Part shown: one piece after another, positions 44,901-52,572 of the stretch | Numbering within the stretch: position 1 is the stretch's first letter | Layout of the letters: each line of letters begins with the position of its first letter | NCBI GenBank assembly: GCA_947502585.1 | Contig: CANNAV010000014.1 | Span: 1 to 52,572 of the forward strand | Length of the DNA stretch: 52,572 bases | From: an uncultured Pseudovibrio sp. | GTDB taxonomy: Bacteria > Pseudomonadota > Alphaproteobacteria > Rhizobiales > Stappiaceae | Direction: 5' to 3' | The notes under the pieces: model-generated | Told to the model about the DNA's origin: nothing | Databases searched by the model: none | What the model saw: the letters and a program-made list of their open reading frames with translations, nothing else | Position numbers and translations under genes: made by a program

Positions 44901-45731
44901 ATGCCGCGTTACAAGATTACCATTGATTATGACGGACGCCCCTTTGTTGGCTGGCAGCGTCAGGACAACGGGCCGACCGCCCAGGGTGTTATTGAGCGCG
45001 CGATCAAGTCCTTCACAGGTGAGACAGTCACCATTGGAGGTGCCGGCCGCACTGATTCTGGTGTCCATGCGACCGGGCAGGTGGCGCATCTCGATCTATC
45101 AAAGGATTGGCCTGCAGAAACCGTGAAGAATGCGCTGAACTTTCATGCGCAGCCGGACCCTGTTGCTGTTCTGGCCTGTGAGAAGGCAGGCCTTGGCTTT
45201 GATGCCCGGTTTTCCGCTATCCGCCGACATTATCGCTTTAAGATCGCAAATCGCCTTGAGCCACTGACCCACGACCTTGGACTGGCATGGCATGTAAAGC
45301 CGGAGCTGAATGCAGCGGCTATGGACGAAGCTGCGCAAGTACTTCTGGGTCATCATGATTTCACGACCTTCCGCCATACGCGCTGTCAGGCGAAGAGTCC
45401 GTGGAAGACGATGGAGCGCATCTGCGTTTATCGCCAAGGCTATCATGTCTTCCTTGAGTGCAGCTCCCGTTCGTTCCTGCACAATCAGGTACGCTCAATG
45501 GTAGGTAGCCTGCGCCTTGTGGGTGAAGGCCGCTGGACCAGGGAAGATCTGAAGGCAGCCCTTGAAGCCTGTGACAGGCAGGCGTGTGGACCTGTTGCCG
45601 TGCCCGAAGGGCTTTATCTCACACAGGTCGACTACCGCTCTCCAGAAGAAGATGAAGCGTCGCTCCTTGCCTATCAGGACAGTTTGAACAGTGTTGGTGC
45701 AGATGAAGCCCCAGCGGATGAAGAAGACTAG
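44901..45731 (+). CDS. truA: tRNA pseudouridine(38-40) synthase TruA
   Basis: Modifies uridines 38-40 in the anticodon arm of many tRNAs; cytoplasmic, 276 residues. The catalytic aspartate is D52 in GAGRTDSGVHATGQ. Other TruA segments are YDGRPFVGWQRQDNGPTAQG (10-29), FHAQPDPVAV, RFKIANR, and FLHNQVRSMVGSLRLVGEG near the C-terminus. The start at 44901 matches the family N-terminus. An acidic tail follows the fold. In many relatives fmt precedes truA; here it does not. Confidence 0.93.
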   Translation: MPRYKITIDYDGRPFVGWQRQDNGPTAQGVIERAIKSFTGETVTIGGAGRTDSGVHATGQVAHLDLSKDWPAETVKNALNFHAQPDPVAVLACEKAGLGFDARFSAIRRHYRFKIANRLEPLTHDLGLAWHVKPELNAAAMDEAAQVLLGHHDFTTFRHTRCQAKSPWKTMERICVYRQGYHVFLECSSRSFLHNQVRSMVGSLRLVGEGRWTREDLKAALEACDRQACGPVAVPEGLYLTQVDYRSPEEDEASLLAYQDSLNSVGADEAPADEED

Positions 45732-45832
45732 ATCGCGTTCAAGCCGCTTTATTGAATAGGGTTCCTGTAGATTGATTGAATTCAAGCAAACGTAACGCTC
45801 TCTGAGTCTGTCCTGTATCCGTCAGCCTGCCA

Positions 45833-45862
45833 GTAAACCGGAGGCCGTCCATCCCGGTTTAC
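45833..45862. terminator. Stem-loop between convergent truA and DUF2189 genes
   Basis: GTAAACCGG and CCGGTTTAC are perfect 9-bp arms around a 12-base loop, midway between two convergent genes. There is no long T-run, so it may stop transcription in both directions only modestly. Confidence 0.5.
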
Positions 45863-45869
45863 CCAGGAC

Positions 45870-46688
45870 CTATACTTCGTCGAAAGTGACCACCCGTTTG
45901 TAAAGATGCCACGTTGTGTGGCCGAGCACTGGCAATGTCACCAGCAAGCCGACGAACATAGGAATCATCGACACCATCAGTATCGCTGTAATGAGCAATC
46001 CCCAGCCCACCATAATCACCGGACTTCCGGTCACCACCTTGAAGCTTGTGATCATTGCAGTCACGAAGTCGAGTTCTGTATCCAGCAACAAGGGGAATGA
46101 CACCACGCTGACTGCAAACAGCAGCATGGCGAAAAACGCTCCGACAAGATGACCAGCTATGAGGAACAGCAGCCCGTCAAAGGTCTCAAAGATCGTTTGT
46201 GCGAATTGTAAAAATGTTCCGTACCCCTGCATTCCCAAAAAGAGGGCCAGCAACAGATGGACTTTGAACATCCACAGGAACTGGATGAAGATGACGACAA
46301 AGGCCATCCACGCAATCTCGCCGCGGCGTTGTTCCCACATAAGCGTAAGCACACTGCTCATGCGTGGTGTTTCACCCGCTTGCAAACGCCTGGAGACTTC
46401 ATAAAGTCCTATAGCAGCAAACGGGCCGAGCAGCAAGAATCCACAGGCCAGTGGGTAGCTGATGTAGCTCATGTGGACCCAGAACGAGAGCAGCGTGACA
46501 AGTACCCCTCCGACGAAAAAGAAGGCGCCAAAGGTCAGCCCAATAACAGGCGTTTTCACAAAGTCCATAATCCCTAGTTTCAGGGAACTTGTTATATCTG
46601 CTAAGGTAACCTGACGAACAATCGGTATCACCAGCTTTTGTTGTGAGTTTTGCGCATCTACAGGCACAGTCAGATGACGGTCTGACAT
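45870..46688 (-). CDS. DUF2189 membrane protein
   Basis: Inner-membrane protein of 272 residues matching DUF2189. After about 30 polar residues come IVRQVTLADITSSLKLGIMDF, the family entry segment, and about six membrane helices; GPFAAIGLYEVSRRLQAGE is a recognisable loop. The function of the family is unknown; cytochrome c oxidase subunit I-like is a label sometimes given, with no heme ligands clear here. ATG at 46688 has GGGAGGG before it. Two further membrane-protein genes follow upstream on the same strand. Confidence 0.75.
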   Translation of the reverse strand: MSDRHLTVPVDAQNSQQKLVIPIVRQVTLADITSSLKLGIMDFVKTPVIGLTFGAFFFVGGVLVTLLSFWVHMSYISYPLACGFLLLGPFAAIGLYEVSRRLQAGETPRMSSVLTLMWEQRRGEIAWMAFVVIFIQFLWMFKVHLLLALFLGMQGYGTFLQFAQTIFETFDGLLFLIAGHLVGAFFAMLLFAVSVVSFPLLLDTELDFVTAMITSFKVVTGSPVIMVGWGLLITAILMVSMIPMFVGLLVTLPVLGHTTWHLYKRVVTFDEV

Positions 46689-46777
46689 TCCATCCCTCCC
46701 AAATTTCCTCTGGGTCAAGTGTGCGCGGAAACAAGGGGGAGCGCTACTGAAAATTTAAAGGTGCGCGTGAAAAACTT

Positions 46778-47392
46778 TCATTGCCATGCAAAGAGGCGGT
46801 CAAACGATGCCACGATCAGGATTGACAGCACCAGATCCAGAACCACCAGGCCGATCGAGTTTGAGAAGCTGCAGCCACCGGCAACCCGTGCGATCTGGAA
46901 TCTGTACCACAGCACCCATCCGATAATCGGGAAGGTCAGCATGATCAGCAGTGCTGAAGGGATAAGCCCCGCCATATAAAGCAGGTACAGAGCCGTCTGC
47001 GGGAGCAGGATGATGAGCGTGCTCCAGTTACGGACGACGATGTACGGTCCGTAGTTGCGTTTCAGCCCCAGTGATCCGGAAAGAAACCCGACAAAAATCG
47101 GGAATGTAATCCAGTCTGCCAGAAGGGAGAGGAACTTGCCGACAAAGAACTGAAAGCCGCCGGTAACCATCGCAGCGTTTTCCTGACCCTGCGCCGGCAA
47201 GTGCTCAACCATCAGGGCATGTTCCGAAATCAGGCTCAGCAGGTAAAACGGGAGCACCAGGAAGATAACCAGAAAAGAGCGCCAGAAGCCGTCAGCCGAC
47301 AGATCAAACTGCTGCAACGCTTCTGTCTCGCCCTTCATGATCCTCCAGGATGCGATGCAGGACTGACGAATTTCCTGTGGGCCAAGAACCAT
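46778..47392 (-). CDS. Predicted membrane protein, paralogue of the next gene
   Basis: A 204-residue protein with about five membrane helices. The N-terminal TEALQQFDLSADGFWRSF is shared with the upstream neighbour (TEAMQRFDLSVQGFWRSF), as are the YIVVRNWST and YRFQIARVA segments. The pair arose by tandem duplication. I know no function for this family; it seems common in alphaproteobacteria near dapE and truA. Confidence 0.65.
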   Translation of the reverse strand: MVLGPQEIRQSCIASWRIMKGETEALQQFDLSADGFWRSFLVIFLVLPFYLLSLISEHALMVEHLPAQGQENAAMVTGGFQFFVGKFLSLLADWITFPIFVGFLSGSLGLKRNYGPYIVVRNWSTLIILLPQTALYLLYMAGLIPSALLIMLTFPIIGWVLWYRFQIARVAGGCSFSNSIGLVVLDLVLSILIVASFDRLFAWQ

Positions 47393-47419
47393 CAAAACAT
47401 CCTTTCAGCCTGCACTTCC

Positions 47420-48061
47420 CTAAATTACTAACGCTACAATTATGCCAACCAGGAAAGTCGGTATAATTGCTATAAGCGCTCCAGGAGCATACTCCAGAGC
47501 AATCAGTCCGAAGGAAACCGGAAGAGATGCCGGCGCCACAAGTCGGGCAACTCGAAATTGATCCCAATATCCAAAAACATTGCAACATACGTGAGAACGA
47601 ACCCCAGCTGCACAGAGCCAGAAAGACGCATCAGCACTTCGACCAGCAGACCGAAAACCGGCCAAAACAACTGTTGCCCAGTTCCGAACAGTTATGAAAC
47701 CAGTGTATGTTTCCCGAACACCTGATCTATTTGAAAAACGCCCTGTAATATAGGCAAATGCGGCCAAATGTAGCGCCGGTAAAATTACAGCCAGGGCATA
47801 GCCAATTGCCAAAAAATTTGGTTCCATTCTCCATTCGGTAAAGATCTCTCCGGTTTGAAGAAAAGTACTACCTGCCGAAAGAAGTGAAATGGTGAGTAAT
47901 CCCGCCAATCCGAGAGGTATCACGATAAGCAATGCGTAAAATGAGCGCCAAAATCCTTGCACGGACAGATCAAACCGCTGCATCGCTTCTGTTTTATCCA
48001 TCACTACATCCCAGGACGCAGTGCTATAAATCCTGATTTTTTGAATACCAGGGAAGGCCAA
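47420..48061 (-). CDS. Predicted membrane protein with an internally frameshifted segment
   Basis: 213 residues, about 28 bases upstream of its paralogue. Both ends match the paralogue, but the middle (about 125-157, GFRSAGRSADASFWL...) is hydrophilic and cysteine-rich, unlike it. In the neighbouring frame the same DNA encodes VFGLLVEVLMRLSG and LGFVLTYVAMFLDIG, a good membrane helix. The segment between NW and FRVAR is 42 residues in both paralogues. So two compensating indels near 47660 and 47560 seem to have scrambled one helix. It may be inactive, or one indel may be a sequencing error. Confidence 0.6.
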   Translation of the reverse strand: MAFPGIQKIRIYSTASWDVVMDKTEAMQRFDLSVQGFWRSFYALLIVIPLGLAGLLTISLLSAGSTFLQTGEIFTEWRMEPNFLAIGYALAVILPALHLAAFAYITGRFSNRSGVRETYTGFITVRNWATVVLAGFRSAGRSADASFWLCAAGVRSHVCCNVFGYWDQFRVARLVAPASLPVSFGLIALEYAPGALIAIIPTFLVGIIVALVI

Positions 48062-48081
48062 AACGCAATACTCTCAAAGTT

Positions 48082-49251
48082 TCAGGGCTGGAAGTAATCT
48101 TGCAGGAAGCGGAGGTAGATATCAGCAAGTTGCTCGATGTCAGCCACGGCGACATGTTCATCAACCTTGTGCATGGTCTGGCCAACAAGGCCGAACTCAA
48201 CGACGGCACAGTATTTCCTGATAAAGCGGGCATCGGAGGTTCCTCCGCTGGTTGACAGTGCTGGCGTGTTGCCTGTGACTGCCCTGATGGAACTGGACAA
48301 GGTCCGGATGAGCGCTTCGTCGTGGGTCAGGAAGCTGTCAGTGGCTTCTCTGGCGAATTCGATGCTCCAGTCGAGGCCTTCCGGCGCTGCGTCGCTCAGA
48401 AGCTTCGTGACGTGTTTGCTCAAAGAGCTGACAGACCATTGATCGTTGAAGCGAATATTAAACTTCGCCATTACGTGGGCCGGAATTACGTTGGTCGCAG
48501 TGTTGCCAGCGTCAACAGTGGTGATTTCAAGATTTGATGGCTGGAACCGCTCGTTGCCTTTGTCCAGTCTGACCTCTGCAACGGCGCTCAGAAGTTTGAG
48601 CATGCCCGGGACCGGATTGTCCGCAAGGTGTTGATAGGCAACGTGGCCCTGGGTTCCGTTGACATTTAACGTGCCTGTAAGAGACCCGCGACGGCCAACC
48701 TTGATCGCATCTCCCAGCGCCTCGGGATTAGTTGGTTCGCCAACAATGCAGGCATCGAATACATGTCCCTGCTCTTTGGCCCATTCCAGCAGCTTGACGG
48801 TGCCATTGATTGCCGGTCCTTCTTCATCGCCGGTAATCAGGAAAGAAATTTGACCGGGAATTCCATCTGGATGCGCATTAACATAATCAATTGAAGCAGC
48901 GGCAAACGCTGCTACACCGCCCTTCATATCCGCGGCTCCGCGGCCATGGAGCATGCCATCTGCAATGGTTCCGTCAAACGGGCCGTGCGTCCAGGCTGCT
49001 TCCTCCCCAACCGGCACCACGTCAGTGTGGCCAGCAAACACGAAGTGTGGGTTGCCGGAGCCTATGGTTGCGAACAGGTTCTCGATGTCGGGTGTGTTCT
49101 CGTCAGAAAACATCACACGGGAAACGTCGAAACCGGCGCCAGCGAGCAGCTTTTCGAGTATGGTAAGAGCACCACCTTCAGTTGGGGTGACACTTGGACA
49201 GCGGATAAGGTCGCGGCAGATCTGCACCGCAGGAGAAAGCGTATCGGTCAT
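48082..49251 (-). CDS. dapE: Succinyl-diaminopimelate desuccinylase DapE
   Basis: Zinc peptidase-family (M20) enzyme of lysine and meso-diaminopimelate synthesis; 389 residues. Metal ligands are H75 and D108 with D77 and E143/E144 beside them (FAGHTDVVPVG; GRGAADMKGG; LITGDEEGPA). The dimerisation domain lies about 185-300, and the C-terminal ligand histidine lies in QTMHKVDEHV. Start at 49251 (MTDTLSP) is family-like; a start 12 codons earlier is less likely. Gene order with the membrane genes downstream suggests joint transcription. Confidence 0.93.
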   Translation of the reverse strand: MTDTLSPAVQICRDLIRCPSVTPTEGGALTILEKLLAGAGFDVSRVMFSDENTPDIENLFATIGSGNPHFVFAGHTDVVPVGEEAAWTHGPFDGTIADGMLHGRGAADMKGGVAAFAAASIDYVNAHPDGIPGQISFLITGDEEGPAINGTVKLLEWAKEQGHVFDACIVGEPTNPEALGDAIKVGRRGSLTGTLNVNGTQGHVAYQHLADNPVPGMLKLLSAVAEVRLDKGNERFQPSNLEITTVDAGNTATNVIPAHVMAKFNIRFNDQWSVSSLSKHVTKLLSDAAPEGLDWSIEFAREATDSFLTHDEALIRTLSSSIRAVTGNTPALSTSGGTSDARFIRKYCAVVEFGLVGQTMHKVDEHVAVADIEQLADIYLRFLQDYFQP

Positions 49252-49353
49252 ACGTTGAGATTTAGCTTTGCTACACCTGATGGTCAATCACGAGTTGCCG
49301 GCACTTTCGTGATTTTCACTGCACATAGCAACGCAAAGTCTCAACATAAACAC

Positions 49354-49797
49354 TTATTTTTTGCGTTGTAATGGGCGGGTGTTGGACGCCGGACCGTATT
49401 TGTTCGGGCCTTCTTCACTCTTCAGGAAGCCAACGACGATTGGCACCAGAAGGTTCAGGAACGGCAAAAAGAGTGTCAGCGCGACATAGCCAGTGACACC
49501 GCGGTCCTGTAACCGTTTGATCACCAGCATAAACACCATGAAATTTGCGATGAGCAGCAGCGGATACAGCAACGGGTTTGTCGTCAGCAGATCACTATAG
49601 GCCTGTGCCAATGTGAGGTCTGATGTGCCGTTTGTGGCGTAAGTGTTTGTAAGCGAACTTGTGGCGATGTTCACAGCGATGGACAGAACACAGATGATAA
49701 GCGCAGTTGCCAGCCAGTAGACGCCTTTGGCGATGCGCCCGAACGGATTGCAATACAACCACAAAAGGCTTGTTTTTCCTGGATTATGCTCTGGCAT
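49354..49797 (-). CDS. DUF805 membrane protein
   Basis: Small inner-membrane protein of 147 residues. It begins with the DUF805 signature WLYCNPFGRIAKGVYWL, has about three to four membrane helices, a KRLQDRG motif in a loop and the usual C-terminal GPNKYGP. The function of the family is not known. It lies about 100 bases upstream of dapE on the same strand. Confidence 0.82.
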   Translation of the reverse strand: MPEHNPGKTSLLWLYCNPFGRIAKGVYWLATALIICVLSIAVNIATSSLTNTYATNGTSDLTLAQAYSDLLTTNPLLYPLLLIANFMVFMLVIKRLQDRGVTGYVALTLFLPFLNLLVPIVVGFLKSEEGPNKYGPASNTRPLQRKK

Positions 49798-50045
49798 TTT
49801 TTGATCACTTAAAGTGGCCGCCTTTCGTCAGACTGACTATGCCGCTTTAATCCCTCGTGGTCTCGCGTGTGGATATCCGTAAACCGCTCCCCACCTTACG
49901 GGAATACGCTTCAGGAAATTTCAGTTCAAGGATGTACGCATATTATGGCCAGCTTTCAAGAGGGGTATAGCAGCAAGATGCAAGCGACGGGGAAAGTTCT
50001 TTCCCCCTCACCCCATAAAACATTGCTTTCAGGGCGATCAGGCGG

Positions 50046-51095
50046 TCAGGAACCGACATTCACAGCATCAAGATACCCGCTCAGCACTTTGGTACAGTTG
50101 ATGCCAAGATCCCCAACAGCGTATCCGCCCTCCATCACAAACAAGGTGGACTTGCCCAGTCTGGCAATACGGGCGCCTATTTTTGTGAAATCCTCAGTCT
50201 TCAGCCTGAATTGAGAAATCGGGTCATTCTCGTAGGTATCCATGCCCAGAGAGACGATGATGACATCCGGTGCGAACTTGACGATGCAGCGGCAGGCGTC
50301 CTCCATCACCTCTTCCCACTGAGACCACGATGTACCGTGAGGCAGAGGATAATTGTGGTTGTATCCTGCCCCCTTTTTCAGGCCGCGTTCATTTGCGTGA
50401 CCGAGGTAATATGGGAACTCAACCTTCGGGTCAGCATGGATGGAGAGGAACTGCACGTCGGAACGGTCATAGAAGATTGCCTGAGTGCCATTGCCATGGT
50501 GGTAATCAACATCAAAGATCGTCACCTTACCAACACCCTGATCTCGCAGGTATTGCGCTGCAATCGCTGCGTTATTCAGGAAGCAGTAGCCACCATAGAG
50601 GCGGCGGTGTGCATGGTGGCCCGGAGGACGACAGAGCGCGAAGGCTGAGTTGTCTCCTGACAGGATCAGCTCTGCCCCTGTCAGAGCGGTTTCCGCACTC
50701 TTGCGCGCTGCGACCCATGTGTATTCTCCCATGGGGGAGCCTGCATCGAACGAGTAAAAACCAAGTTTTCCGTCGATGTGATCCGGCACAATGTCATGTC
50801 TGAGGCCATGCACAGGCCAGACGAACGGAAAGACCTCTTTTCCTGAGCGCCCTTCAGCCAGCCAAAGCTTCCAGAAATCCTGCAGGAAGGTGACATAATC
50901 CGCATCATGTACGTTAAGGATCGGATTCAGAGAAAACTCCTTTGGCAAAAGCACCTCACCGAACTGAGCCTCTTTGAGGTGGGTCAGAACAATTTCGGCA
51001 CGGAAAGGAACCTCATTTGCGGGTACCAATGTGCCATCAGAGATTTCTTTGGTTGGGGCATGCAACAGCTGATCAGGCGAAAAAATGGTCTTCAC
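50046..51095 (-). CDS. Histone-deacetylase-family acetylpolyamine amidohydrolase
   Basis: Zinc deacetylase of 349 residues, likely removing acetyl from acetylputrescine, acetylcadaverine or acetylspermidine. The zinc ligands are D197, H199 and D286 (DVDYHHGNGTQ; LGMDTYENDP), the catalytic pair H160-H161 (RPPGHHA) and the transition-state tyrosine Y325 (MEGGYAVG). All are offset by about two from the characterised Mycoplana ramosa enzyme, and DTYENDPIS and PYYLGHANE also match it. Start is GTG with AAAGGA eight bases before it. It links with pot and puuA functionally, though far away in the window. Confidence 0.85.
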   Translation of the reverse strand: MKTIFSPDQLLHAPTKEISDGTLVPANEVPFRAEIVLTHLKEAQFGEVLLPKEFSLNPILNVHDADYVTFLQDFWKLWLAEGRSGKEVFPFVWPVHGLRHDIVPDHIDGKLGFYSFDAGSPMGEYTWVAARKSAETALTGAELILSGDNSAFALCRPPGHHAHRRLYGGYCFLNNAAIAAQYLRDQGVGKVTIFDVDYHHGNGTQAIFYDRSDVQFLSIHADPKVEFPYYLGHANERGLKKGAGYNHNYPLPHGTSWSQWEEVMEDACRCIVKFAPDVIIVSLGMDTYENDPISQFRLKTEDFTKIGARIARLGKSTLFVMEGGYAVGDLGINCTKVLSGYLDAVNVGS

Positions 51096-51445
51096 TGTTA
51101 TTGTCCTTTACACAACTGATGTGCCGTCTCGCCTATGCACATCAGAAGAAACGGTACTCGGCTATTTGCGATAGTGCTCAGTGGATTGAAGCGTGGAACA
51201 CGCAAATCCCTCATGGGCTGGACTGTCCGGCCGGCATTGAGACCCCAGGCACAGGCCTGCTCCTGGACCATACATCCTGCCATTAAAGCCCGGGGCCGGG
51301 GTATTAAGTGAGCTGCCATCACAGACACGCCTCCCCTAAGGTCATTCATTCCATACCAATCTCCTATGAAATGGAAATCAGTACAAGCAAGACAAAAGGA
51401 TGTTGTCGGTCTTAAAGCAGCTGAAAGCAGGGTATATTTTTGCAC
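51096..51445. other. Intergenic region between deacetylase and protease genes
   Basis: No gene or clear site is seen. A GC-rich AAGCCCGGGGCCGGGG stretch stands near 51288 but has no partner to form a terminator. Confidence 0.35.
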
Positions 51446-51955
51446 TTATCCTGGTTCAATCACGAGTTCTTTGTTTCCTATCGTGATTTTGCCAAGCCTG
51501 TTCAACGCAGACATTCCCAAAAGCACCTGCGAAAGCGCTTCATCTTTAAGGATAAGGCTTTTAACATTGCTTATATGAATTGGGCCCAGATAGAGATTTG
51601 AAACTGCGGCTGATGCCCCCGACGTGATGCCGTTTGCTGTGCGCACTTCGACAGTGAAATCTTCGTTGCGCACCTTTATTCCAGCCTTACGGGCGATGCT
51701 GTGCGGTATGGCAAGCAGAGCCGAGCCTGTATCGATCAGAGCCGGTGTCTTGTGACCGTTGATCCTGATTGCAGCCATGAAGTGGCCATTGGGAGATTTG
51801 CGAATTCTGGTGTTACGTTTTGGGGGTATCTGTAGCTCGTTTGAGGAGTGATTTTTGTGCCCCCCAACAACGCCCGGCAAACGTTCCTCGAGCACCCCGG
51901 GCACGATCAACGCGACGCAAATAACGACAACCATGATCCAGATATAGCGTTGCAC
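51446..51955 (-). CDS. Retropepsin-like aspartic protease (TIGR02281 type)
   Basis: Membrane-anchored clan AA aspartic protease of 169 residues. One N-terminal helix (YIWIMVVVICVALIVPGVL) anchors a periplasmic domain with the single catalytic aspartate D75 in ALIDTGSAL. VLLGMSALNRLG near the C-terminus is the usual second family segment. As in retroviral proteases it must dimerise. Substrates are unknown. Start is GTG at 51955 with GGGGA four bases before it. Confidence 0.8.
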   Translation of the reverse strand: MQRYIWIMVVVICVALIVPGVLEERLPGVVGGHKNHSSNELQIPPKRNTRIRKSPNGHFMAAIRINGHKTPALIDTGSALLAIPHSIARKAGIKVRNEDFTVEVRTANGITSGASAAVSNLYLGPIHISNVKSLILKDEALSQVLLGMSALNRLGKITIGNKELVIEPG

Positions 51956-52134
51956 GCTTTCCCCACCGCTTTTGGACAGTACACCATCACACCACGCAAA
52001 CTGACGAAAGCAGTCTGCGTTTACTTTGGATCCTCTGGTGTTTTGCCCTTACATTTCACAGGTATACAGCCGAGGTCAGGAAAAAGGCAAGTTTCTGATC
52101 AGAGTTCAACGTTTTCCGCAGGTGACCGTTGTAC

Positions 52135-52462
52135 TCAGGTGCAGGAAATAGCAGCTGCAAACTCCGTGAGCTTAGATGGGTTGAGACGACCATTCACACG
52201 CACACCGCTACAAACATCTACGCACCGTAAGGTTTGACAGTCTCAATTGCCTCAATGATATTTCGGGGGATCAGACCTACCGCCAGGAACATCGGAATGT
52301 CAAGTTTCCCGATTGCATGGCGGCTTAAATCCCAGTTGTGAGTTCGTCCTGTGCCGCAGGGTTCATTCTCTGAGGGTCGCCGGAATCGAGCAGAACCGCA
52401 TTTGCTACGCGGTTATATTCCTGTACGATTCGTATGCAGGCAGGCAGTTGTAAGCGTCGCAT
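52135..52462 (-). pseudogene. Decayed trpF-like (phosphoribosylanthranilate isomerase) gene, C-terminal two thirds
   Basis: Pieces of one protein lie in successive frames on the minus strand: VANAVLLDSGDPQR (about 52400), then GTGRTHNWDLSR and KLDIPMFLAVGLIPRN (52260-52350), AIETVKPYG (52235-52255), then VDVCSGVRVNGRLNPSKLTE (52160-52230) to a stop at 52135. These match the order in TrpF: LLDSG, GGTGRTHDW, FLAGGL, VDVCSGV. At least two frameshifts, one with an in-frame TAG, and a missing N-terminus show that it is dead. A functional trpF should be elsewhere. Confidence 0.75.
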
Positions 52463-52519
52463 ATGTGGAGTTTTTATGTTATGATTCGATAGAACAATTC
52501 TCAGATCAGGTCATAATCA

Positions 52520-52572
52520 ATGAAAACGGCAATTCGGATTATGGTTGAGCACTATAACGCAGAAACCGAACA
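52520..52572 (+). CDS. Possible start of a gene running off the right edge
   Basis: ATG at 52520 opens a frame to the window end, MKTAIRIMVEHYNAETE, with a CAGG ribosome-like site nine bases before it. The 17 residues look protein-like but are too few to name. The frame could also be chance. Confidence 0.25.
   Translation, partial: MKTAIRIMVEHYNAETE

Overview
The window looks like chromosomal DNA of a marine alphaproteobacterium. The base composition is moderate, near 50% GC in genes. Several traits are alphaproteobacterial: a cysG-DUF2849-cysI-cysH-DUF934 operon, an aminopeptidase-MarR-NlpC/P60 trio, a MaoC-Pta fusion beside ackA, and a Cpa/Tad pilus locus. The mix resembles Pseudovibrio or Stappia relatives; this is inferred from gene content, not from a marker gene.

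Layout. 1-420: debris of two insertion sequences. 419-4585 (-): polyamine ABC importer potF-potG-potH-potI. 5441-6841 (+): a PuuA-type gamma-glutamylpolyamine synthetase. 7298-8581 (+): a REC-REC-GGDEF regulator behind a very AT-rich leader. 8604-12822 (-): an SDR dehydrogenase, an aldehyde dehydrogenase and an ABC exporter. 13436-18174 (-): the assimilatory sulfate/sulfite operon. 19420-20760 (+): a two-subunit 3-oxoacid CoA-transferase. 21309-22253 (+): a GhrA-type hydroxyacid dehydrogenase.

22386-37005 is a complete-looking Tad/Flp pilus region: flp, cpaA, cpaB, cpaC, cpaD, cpaE, cpaF, tadB and tadC on +, tadD on -. Leucyl aminopeptidase, a MarR regulator and an NlpC/P60 hydrolase lie in the middle of it. 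Then follow a free-standing secretin N-domain protein and two TadE-like pseudopilins. 37280-39908 (+): MaoC-Pta and AckA. 40113-41304 (+): a dienelactone-hydrolase-like protein and a HAD phosphatase. 41552-43186 (-): an orphan oligopeptide-binding protein. 43889-45731 (+): a GNAT acetyltransferase and TruA. 45870-51955 (-): a DUF2189 membrane protein, two paralogous membrane proteins, DapE, DUF805, an acetylpolyamine amidohydrolase-like deacetylase and a retropepsin-like protease. The right edge carries a decayed trpF-like gene and perhaps the start of another gene.

How the parts relate. Polyamine import (Pot), glutamylation (PuuA), a plausible aldehyde step (ALDH) and an acetylpolyamine deacetylase make polyamine use a recurring theme. 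The cys operon makes siroheme and reduces APS to sulfide. The Tad genes build an adhesive pilus, and the two-receiver diguanylate cyclase is an inferred candidate regulator of surface attachment.

I found no tRNA, rRNA, CRISPR array, intact mobile element or obvious defence system. The least explained signals are an approximately 82-bp intergenic repeat with two good copies and two truncated ones, perfect palindromes before the marR and scoAB genes, and a membrane-protein gene with two compensating frameshifts.
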